Assembly (NCBI GenBank): GCA_009746045.1
Contig: RPFO01000256.1
Span: forward strand, 1,459,156 to 1,484,155
Direction: 5' to 3'
DNA length: 25,000 nucleotides
Origin: Mesostigma viride
Taxonomy: Eukaryota > Streptophyta > Mesostigmatophyceae > Mesostigmatales > Mesostigmataceae
Shown here: piece after piece, positions 17,885-25,000 of the stretch
Numbering within the stretch: position 1 is the stretch's first letter
How the letters are laid out: the number at the start of each line of letters is the position of its first letter
Notes under the pieces: model-generated
What the model saw: the letters and a program-made list of their open reading frames with translations, nothing else
What the model was told of the DNA's origin: nothing
Databases searched by the model: none
Position numbers and translations under genes: made by a program

Positions 17885-19530
17885 TATATATTAAAAAATT
17901 ATAATTACTTACAGCAGAGTGAAATCACTCAAACCAAAGCAAACGCCCAGCTATAAACCTATATACAGAGCCATGTCAAAGCTCTATACTACGATAAGAC
18001 CAATGGAAACGCCTAACGGGAGGAACCTAATAGCCCTGCTGCACCGCAAAATCAGCCCGCGTACGGCGGAGCATGATGTCAGCCATGGCCCGAGTCAGCG
18101 CCACCGACAAGCGCTGACGCCAATATGACGTCCAGGTCCGCGCCAACCATGGGGCCCGCTGGCCCTCCAGCCAGGTCCAGCCGGTCCTCCCGGAGCCGGC
18201 AACACTCCTTGAAGAAGGCGGAGGTCAGGGGCCCCATGGCCCCAAACTCCTCCAGGACAAAGGGCACCACACGATGACCAGTGCCCGACGTCGCCGCAGG
18301 CCAGGAGCTTGGCCCGCTCCGCCCGGTCCGCCGTGTAACCTGCCGTGAGGGAGGCCCCAGCCACGTGGCTAAGAGCCAAGGGCCGCGCCACCGAAACGTC
18401 GATAAGCAGATGCCGGCCACCCCCCTCAAAGTCCAGCACCACGATGTCAGGCCGGTGGTTGGGGGAATAGAAGGCAGCGCCATCCGCATCCTCGGACCGG
18501 ATGTTCGCGTGGGGGAAAACCGACCGAATCATATGGCGAGCACCACCGTCAGGAGGACAGTGTGCAAATACAAATACCAATTCTGATTCTGTTGGCCCCC
18601 CATGCAGGCAAGGTAGTGAGTCCCCGTGGGATCCAGCGGCTGCCCACAGCTACCGCAAGGCCGCCCGGCCGGAACAAGAGGCTGCGGGGCAAATAGCTGG
18701 TGCCGGAGCGCCACGGAGACGGTGGCTGGGAGCTAAGGCGAATGGGGGGGCCATGGGAAGAGCACGAAGGTACGCCGAGCCCACACTCCGCAAGGAAAGC
18801 GAGAACAGCCACGCACATCCCTGGGCGTTGAGGTCCACGAAAAGAGCCATCCAATCAGCCGTGTGCAGAATACCCGCGTAGGTTTTCTGGTGTTTATCGA
18901 TGACGCGAGCATGCAGGGAATGCGGCGGGAGATTGAACGGAGGCGACCGAGGGAGTGCCGCGAGGGAGGTGGCGCTGTACCGCCTGAGCGGCACGGACGG
19001 GAGAACAGGCCTGCTGGATCTCAGCATAGGCCTCCTGGATGGCGGTGACGAAGGGCAAAGGGCTGCTGGGGTCCAGGAGGTCAGGCGCTGCCGTTGCCAA
19101 AAGGGGCAGGAGCCGGCAGCTTTCCGCCCACGACAGAGCGACGGAGCCCAAAAATGCTGCTGGGGCCAGCCGGGCGGCACGAGTCAGACCACAGCCACCC
19201 ATCCGTGCAGGCAGGGAGGCAATGCGAATAGCATGTGGCGGGAGGTCGGGGCCCGGGACCAGCTGCGCCAAGGCCGAAGTTGGTCACGTATACCCAGGGC
19301 CCCGCGGCCAGCCCAGCGGCTCCGCACCTGGGCCGCGGCCACTGCAGACGTCCTGGCCGGACGGCTGCGCCGCCCCCGCGCCCAATTGCTCCCAGCAGCC
19401 GCCGCCCGCCATGCAGGCCACCGGCAGCCTGGCGCAGGCGGCCCAGCCGGGCCCCCGGCCCCGCGCGGGTCAGCGCGGCGGACGACCTAGTCCCCCCACT
19501 GGCCGGCCCGCTCGGCGACCCATCAGACAT
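17885..19530 (-). pseudogene. 3' half of a LINE with zinc knuckle and restriction-like endonuclease-type C-terminus
   Basis: Minus-strand coding signal crosses several frames. In order: LPARMGGCGLTRAARLAPAA (about 19155-19214); a long helical region; CGSCGQPLDPTGTHYLAC (18604-18657); RPDIVVLDFEGG plus LLIDVSVARPL (about 18375-18455); and VPFVLEEFGAMGP (about 18230-18267). This order is what I know from the C-terminal end of LINE-type polyproteins in algae and other protists, where PD...IDV marks a nuclease-like fold. RT itself is absent, so the copy is 5' truncated. The 3' UTR runs to an AT-rich end near 17885, directly after the ORF1 copy 1 stop. At least four frame changes are present. The 5' boundary near 19530 is uncertain. 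Confidence 0.72.
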
Positions 19531-19713
19531 GCCTAGCTCCTTTCACCTCCCGCGATCGGGTCGATCACGTGCGGAGGCGGTCCAGCGCCTGTGTTACGAT
19601 GCAGGAGTGCCACAGGCTCCGACGAGATTCCGGCCACGGCCGGTTGTGTTCAAAACTCGCCGCCGAGTTTGAGGACACTGGTGTACTCATGCATATGCAG
19701 CTCTACCTGGTAT

Positions 19714-19746
19714 CGAGCCACGAGCCACGAGCCACGAGCCACGAGG
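19714..19746. repeat. CGAGCCA tandem repeat
   Basis: Four perfect 7-bp units at 19714-19741 followed by a partial one. This is a simple microsatellite with no spacers. Confidence 0.9.
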
Positions 19747-19799
19747 TAGCCATGGCTGTCGGCGCTCATAACTTTCACGTTTGAGCCCCGAATTCAGCT

Positions 19800-21306
19800 G
19801 TGAATATCACAATCGCTTCGTCTTTCTCAGACGCACATGCTGATATAATTTTCAGAAGCTATAACGCAATATATGACGAGCAAACGCCCATTGCCGCAAC
19901 GCAGCCTGCATGGCGGCTGCGCTCGGCTATGAAAGTCCGTCTGCAGCTTCGGCAGCAGATTCGCCCTCAAGCCCGGAAGGCAACGGTGACACTAGTCGTG
20001 CACTGGTGGTTGCCCAGCCCCCTCACGGACTTGCCTCGCCCTCTGCATCGCCTGAGCCTAATTAAACGCAGTCGCCCTGAGGATCCGCCCCCTGACGAGC
20101 CGGGCTGGAAAGAAATCGACTTTGGCGCCAAATCAGCTGCCTGGTGGACACAAGGCCAAGCAGCTCCCATCCAGTTTATGAACGCCGTGTTCTTCGGGAC
20201 GCGCACCTCGCTTCTTGCCCTGTGCAAGCACTTTTACGTCCAAGGTCGCATCATTTCGCCTACCCGCGGTGATTATCACCCGGATCACGTGTCCCGCTAC
20301 TCCCGCCCCCGCCTTCAGCTCCTCGCCCTCTGCTGCCTCGAGGCGTCAGTGTCGATCCTCGGGCGCTCTGTCGCCGAGATCTGGGCCCCCCCCTCCACCT
20401 CCAAAATTCGCTCCATCATCCACAAGGCCATCGAACAGCACGTGACACCCCTGGCCGCAGATGTGGCGGCCATGGGCGGCACGCTGCATGGCTGCCGAGC
20501 TTCCCCTCCTCTCCTCCACCACCACCGCCACCTCCAAGCTCCTCGCCTCCACCTCCACCACAACCGACGCCCTCACCGCCCAGCTCCTCGCCATCGACAA
20601 GCGCCTGCAGGACAATGCCATAGCCATCGAATGCTTGCAGAACGTACACCGCCGGCATCACTGCCCAGGCGGTGAAGGACATCGCCGCTCGGCCAGCCCC
20701 TGCTGGCCCTGCCGGCGATGCTCCTCCCGGCATCCCGACCTCAGGTAACCCAGTGGGCGGACATGCTTAAGCAGCACGCCACCTCCACCACCTCCGCCGT
20801 CGCCGCCCAGCTTAAGCAGCAGACGCTGGACCACCGCGAGGAGGCCGAGCTCGCCAAGCGCAGCCTTAACGTCATCGTCAAGCACTTCGACCCGCTGCAG
20901 GACGAGACCTCCGAGACCCTTGCCCTGGCGTTTGAGAACAAAATCCTTGTCCCCATGGCTATATCACTGGTAAGGGCAAGCCGCGGGGGGTGACCCGCCT
21001 TCCCCGCTCGCGGGGTAAGGCCGGCCCCTTCCCCTTAATTGCTCCTCACCTTTGACACCATGGCGGATATGATGGAGTTCCTCAAGTGTCGCAAGCGGCT
21101 TGGGGGGACCGCCTACACGCTGGACGACGACTTCAGTGACGCAGCAACAACGGCGACTGGAGCTATGGCCGACCTACCTCTGGACAGCTTCGGCAGACGG
21201 CGGGGCAGAAGCCGGTCTACTGGAAGGGGGCGGACATGTACGTCGCCCACAAGCCCTGGCAGGCGACCCCTGCCGCCCCAGCGACCCCAGCCACCCCAGC
21301 CTACTA
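19800..21306 (+). pseudogene. LINE ORF1 (copy 2), frameshifted
   Basis: An N-terminal region open from 19800 to about 20490 is unrecognised. A Thr/Ser/Leu-rich helical stretch follows (STTTATSKLLAS, DALTAQLLAIDKRLQD), then a Pro/Ala linker. Next is the ORF1 core HREEAELAKRSLNVIVKHFD (about 20830-20890). The tail is MADMMEFLKCRKRLGGTAYTLDDD (about 21060-21130) and KPVYWKGADMYVAHKPW in another frame, ending TAA about 21306. Frame changes occur near 20490, 20650, 20745, 20990 and 21140. It shares codon-level similarity with copy 1. The expected role is an RNA-binding LINE ORF1 protein; the true N-terminus is uncertain. Confidence 0.65.
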
Positions 21307-21761
21307 AGGGAATATATAGCAGTTACTAGTGTAGACTAGAAAGCTTAGTGACGTGGCCATGTATGCCTACGTGACGGGCCCACACCCGCCCTTGCAATAG
21401 CCGTAGCAATTTCGAGTCATGCTTTGCCCATGCAGGGAGTTACTCTCTGCTGAGAGGCCATGTGTACACCAGCTATAGCCTAGCCACATACCTTCCACCC
21501 CATTTGTCATGCAGGCCTTCTAGGCCCTCTCCTCAAGCCCCCCCTGGGTGCCGGCCTGTGCTTGTTTAGGAGGCATGAACCACCATGGAGGTGCAGGTGC
21601 ACCTATAGTGCACCCAGAGCAGGTGATAGTTGTACATCCTACACCTGCAGGTTGTCGCCCTGATTGTATTACAAACCCATAGATGCCCCTTTCTCAGGGC
21701 TATGTGTTACATATGCTCCCCACGGAGCTATGATTTTAATTAATTAATTAATTAATTAATA
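21307..21761 (+). repeat. LINE 3'-end module with (TTAA)n tail
   Basis: Contains AGGTGCAGGTGCACC, ATGCCCCTTTCTCAGGG, the hairpin CTCCCCACGGAG (21718-21729) and a TTAA tail (about 21735-21761). It follows ORF1 copy 2 directly, so the two may be one internally deleted LINE lacking ORF2. No gene is visible in it. Confidence 0.65.
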
Positions 21762-22176
21762 TGCAGCTCTTCTGGCTGGGACATCTGCATTCGCATTCTG
21801 CTGTCGTCACAACCGCCCCCAGCGCGGGGCCGGGCAACACAGTTTTCGCACGATGCTGTACAATTAATAACAAGGCGTTGCCCGCCAACCCCGGCAACTA
21901 TATAAAACAGAGAGGTGTGCATCCAAAGTGCCCCCCCGATCAAGCTTCTCATGCGTTTATCCTGAACCGCCTGGGCACTGCCCTGGCTGGACGGCCACCA
22001 CAGCGCGAGTTTCAGCTGGGCTTCCGTCCATGCAGGCCGCAATTAACACAGTACAGGCGCTCTTCGCTACTCGCCGCCTAGCTTGTGGAATTAATAACTG
22101 CATCTCCCCCAGCCTGGTGAGTCTGGGCCTCTGCACGTTGTGCTCAGTGGTGGACTTCATCAAAGCCTTCCGGATC

Positions 22177-23038
22177 GGAGTCCCATTACAGGCTCACATG
22201 CGCATAATCTGATCGGGCCGGAGCCACGTGCTAGTAGGCTAAGCGCTGACTAACCTACACTATACTGCTACTATATATTCCGGCTATAGACCGGCTGGGG
22301 TTGCTGGGGCACCTGGCAAGGGGGGCCTGCCAGGGCTTACAAGTACATGGTCAGTCGACGTGGATGACCGCCCCCCTGGAGCCATGCAGCATACCGGTTT
22401 CCCCCCTGCGGTCTGCCCGGGAGCTGTCCAGAGGTACAGCCAGAGCTCGATCTGTTATAAGCCGAGTGCAATTCACGAAGGCCAATTACTAGTAGCTGCT
22501 GCATAAATGACCGCCGGCATATGCGTGTATCAAAGAGACAACCCGTATGCTCGGGCCGACATCGACCCTCGCCTGCAGGACCAACACATGTCCACAAGGT
22601 TCACACGGAGGATAAAAGGACCACTACTAAAGTATGCAGCGCGGCGCCACTGCACGGCCGAACCACCATTAATTAATTTATTAATTAATTAGACTCGTGC
22701 TCCCGGCCGTTGGGGATTCACGAAGCATTAACCCCGATGGATGGATGGGTGCAAACAGTCCTAGGTTGGTCTAATCTACCTACAACATCTATCTATACAA
22801 CATCTATCTACGTCAACTAGTCTAAGCTCTCTACCCTAGGGGACCTGTCGAACCACCATACTGTACAATTGCCACGTCATGCATGTGCATGCAAGGCCCG
22901 GTACCAACCGGCCAAAAGGTCCTAACTACACGTCAAGCCTAGGAAAGTCAACGGACTGTTTCGGAATGGCTGACCGGCAACAAAGGACCTAATTTACGTC
23001 CGTAACAACAACAAAAGTTACACGACGTAACAGCTCTG
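22177..23038. other. Insertion inside the LINE RT, bounded by TTCCGGATC repeats
   Basis: TTCCGGATC occurs at 22168-22176 and 23039-23047, in the same codon phase (F-R-I), bracketing non-RT DNA. The segment holds a LINE-like scrap (GLLGHLARGACQ near 22295), a copy of CATATG..TATCAAAGAGACAAC shared in reverse with 24684-24706, and the 179-bp retroposed fragment. Nothing else was recognised. Confidence 0.5.
22670..22848 (-). mobile_element. 179-bp 5'-truncated LINE (or SINE) insertion with target duplication
   Basis: Flanked by the 11-bp duplication CGAACCACCAT at 22659-22669 and 22849-22859. The minus strand starts ACAGGTCCCCTAGGG, runs through (CATC)n and CCCCAACGGCCGGGAGCACGAG, and ends in a TTAA-rich tail at 22670-22690. 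The body matches 24197-24345. This is a classic target-primed retroposition footprint. Confidence 0.88.
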
Positions 23039-24196
23039 TTCCGGATCCCCCGCCCCCTTATTGCTGTCATCCACAACCTGTATGAAGGGTCCATCACTTC
23101 GGTGCGCACTTCGATCCAACGGGGCCACGCCACCATGCCCTTTAATTTACAGAAGGGTGTGTGGCAGGGCTGCGTGCTGTCGCCCTACCTGTTTGAACAT
23201 TGGAACATTATTGTGGTCGAATCCGTAATGATTCAGGCGCGCACGCGATTTGCCCACATCGTGGGTAGGTAACCGGCAGGGAAGCAGGTCACCAACCGTT
23301 TCTGGCATGGGGGGGCGGACACGGAGATTCGGCTGGCGGACATCATCCATGCAGACGACACCACCCTCTTCGAGGGCACTGAGCACGTGCAGATGTGGCT
23401 TGACTGCCTGGCAATCGAGGCCCGTGCGGTTGGGCTTGAGGTCAGCAAGAAGACAGAGGCTCTGGCGATTGGGCTCACTCAGCCACCGCCCGACCTCTTT
23501 CTCCTTGACGGCTCTCGAGTCCTGTATCGGGACCGCGTCAATTTGCTGGGCAGCCTACTCCCCAGCTGCGAGGCTGATGTGGACCACCGTATCTCGATCC
23601 GTCCCTCGCCTGGCACGCTTTACGTCAATACCGGGCCCTGTGGCGCAACCCCTTGGCAAGATAGAGAAACAGGACCTGTCTAAGGTCCTAGTCCCGTCCT
23701 TGTTCTTACAGTACGGGGCCGAGAGGTGGACCCTCACAGCCGACCTGGCCAGAAAGCTGGACGGCGCGGTCATCAACATCCTGAGATCCATTTTTCGTGT
23801 AGGCTACGCTGCTCATGTTCGCAATGAGGACCTGTACCTCGGCATGCCATATATCACAAGCACCACCTACTAACTGCAGCGGCCTCTGGAGTTAGTAGGG
23901 CACTTAGCTCGCACCAACCAGGTAGACACCTCACGTGGCCCCCCCCGCGGCCCGACTGCGCCCAGCTCAGCCTGGCCGGCACCTCCTTACCTGGGCCGGC
24001 CAGGCCCCGCAATGCTCGACGCCGCAAGGCCCGCACCTTCAATTAAAGAACAGCTAGAAGAGGACATGGGGGGCCTAGGCCTCTCCGTGATTTGGAACAG
24101 GATGATGGACAAGGCCATGCAAGTGGGCCCAGGTCATAGAGGACAACGAGTCCCCTCCCGTGGGGAAGCGCCCGCGTTTGCGCAAACACGCGGGAA

Positions 24197-24345
24197 GCAC
24201 GCCAGACAGGACCCCTAGGGTAGAGAGCTTTGACTAGAGTTGGTTTGATGTTGTAGATAGATTAGACCGGTAGGATTGTTTGATTCCATCCATCCATCCA
24301 TCGGGTTTTATGCTCCGTGACTCCCCAACGGGAGCACGAGTCTCG
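24197..24345 (+). repeat. LINE 3' UTR and terminus
   Basis: Follows the LINE RT C-terminus: GACAGGACCCCTAGGG, then a (CCAT)n stretch, CTCCGTGACTCCCCAACGGGAGCACGAGT. It is the reverse complement match of 22670-22848 and ties that fragment to this LINE family. No TTAA tail remains here. Confidence 0.75.
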
Positions 24346-24360
24346 GTGCTCGCGAGGTTC

Positions 24361-24590
24361 TAGATGTCTTGTCTAGCATGCCTCCCGCGTTTGCAAACAC
24401 GCTCCTTCCCCACTGCAGGGGGGTACGTCTATGACCAGGGCCCACTTGGCCCTGTCCATCATCTTTTTCCAAATCACGGAGAGGCCTAGGCCCCCCATGT
24501 CCCAGAATGTATTAAACCATACATATAGTCGCTCCACACGTAAGCCAGCCATAATTTCAATGCACAAGGATACACATTTCCATCACCATT
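24361..24590 (-). pseudogene. LINE C-terminal fragment, inverted copy
   Basis: The minus-strand frame ending at 24373 reads DMGGLGLSVIWKKMMDRAKWALVID and ends in TREAC. It parallels DMGGLGLSVIWNRMMDK on the plus strand at about 24064-24120, so 24064-24200 and 24361-24500 form inverted arms around the LINE 3' terminus. Confidence 0.75.
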
Positions 24591-24683
24591 CATCTTCATC
24601 ATCCTGAACGACTCGAAAACGCGGAAAAGATAACGGCAGGCTCGAGCTACCATGGTCCGGATTCTCCCGATTTCTGGCCTGCG

Positions 24684-24763
24684 CTGGTTGTCTCTTTGAT
24701 ACATATGCCCCCTCTCAGGGATGTGTGTTACGTATACTCCCAACAGAGGTATGTTATTAATTG
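24684..24763 (+). repeat. LINE 3'-end module, short tail
   Basis: ATATGCCCCCTCTCAGGG, GTGTGTTACGTATACTCCC, AACAGAGGTATG and a short TTATTAATT tail. It matches the modules at 14886-15060 and 21640-21761. Confidence 0.65.
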
Positions 24764-24764
24764 C

Positions 24765-24780
24765 GAGGGTCCGGACCCTC
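24765..24780. repeat. 16-bp perfect palindrome
   Basis: GAGGGTCCGGACCCTC is self-complementary over its full length, just after the short LINE tail. Function unknown. Confidence 0.9.
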
Positions 24781-25000
24781 ACATATCAATTAACTAATTA
24801 GACGGTGGGGCCGGAAACATCTTGCTTGATCAGGGCGTGTGTTTCGAGCCTAACTGGCCGGGAGTGTCTAGTGGTGAGCACCATTGCTGCGATCGCTCTC
24901 CCACCATTTACAAGGAAATACCAGCAAATGGAAAACCACTATATCCATCTATATCCACGAGGTCGACATGCATTATGGACAGCATTATCCCTTGTGCACT
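24781..25000. other. No gene or repeat recognised
   Basis: Mixed-composition sequence with no convincing frame or repeat match inside the window. Confidence 0.5.

Larger units (their letters stand above)
21940..24200 (+). pseudogene. Non-LTR retrotransposon reverse transcriptase, interrupted
   Basis: The first part (to 22176) shows HAFILNRLGTALAGR, REFQLGFRP and SVVDFIKAF, the early RT palm blocks. After an interruption of about 860 bp the frame resumes at 23039: FRIPRPLIAVIHNLYEG, QGCVLSPYLF (23165-23194) and the catalytic block ADIIHADDTTLFEG (HADD at 23348-23359), with one in-frame TAA at 23270. A frame change near 23600-23650 leads to LVPSLFLQYGAERWTLTADLARKL, RSIFRVGYAAHVRNEDL, ELVGHLARTN and EEDMGGLGLSVIWNRMMDK, the typical LINE C-terminus. 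No endonuclease domain is seen upstream. It is not functional as written. Confidence 0.82.

Noticed and set aside
19714-19746. CRISPR-like repeat
   Set aside because: Seven-bp units with no spacers in a eukaryotic transposon nest: a microsatellite.

Overview
The window is nuclear DNA of a eukaryotic microbe. It has a spliced GT-AG gene with GC-rich coding exons and dense retroelements. A GC-rich green alga (chlorophyte or prasinophyte) is my best guess, from exon codon use, intron style and transposon types. Nothing here fixes the species, and no bacterial operon or phage features are seen.

Region 1 (1-4758, + strand): the 3' part of one protein-coding gene. Five exons splice in frame into 522 residues: a metallo-beta-lactamase (RNase Z-like) domain followed by two cyclic-nucleotide-binding (CNB) domains. 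Intron 1 contains about ten decayed copies of its own exon-intron boundary, intron 3 repeats its donor sequence and carries a 200-bp poly-G tract, and introns 2 and 3 end in long pyrimidine-rich stretches.

Region 2 (4759-14224, - strand): a complete, very young Ty3/Gypsy chromovirus inserted 71 bp after that gene's stop codon, antisense to it, with a GGGAG target duplication. It has near-identical 779/780-bp LTRs, a primer binding site, a polypurine tract, gag with a zinc knuckle, a probable programmed -1 frameshift (A_AAA_AAC at the gag stop), protease, RT/RNase H, integrase, a chromodomain, and an unrecognised extra 3' ORF of about 370 residues. Eight further frame breaks all sit at short homopolymers or doubled bases. 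With almost identical LTRs they look more like sequencing or assembly indels than decay.

Region 3 (14225-25000): a nest of older non-LTR elements. Two copies of a LINE ORF1 are visible. One is split by a 2,267-bp TTAA-flanked (piggyBac-type) element whose removal restores the reading frame. There is also the minus-strand 3' half of a LINE with a zinc-knuckle/restriction-like endonuclease C-terminus, a broken LINE reverse transcriptase, a 179-bp retroposed LINE 3' end with an 11-bp target duplication, and about eight copies of a LINE/SINE-type 3' terminus built on a CTCCCAACGGAG hairpin, several followed by (TTAA)n or (CAATT)n tails.

The host gene and the transposons are not a functional unit. 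Their main link is that the chromovirus now forms the gene's 3' flank and could supply its polyadenylation signal (TGTAA at 4759) and antisense transcription.
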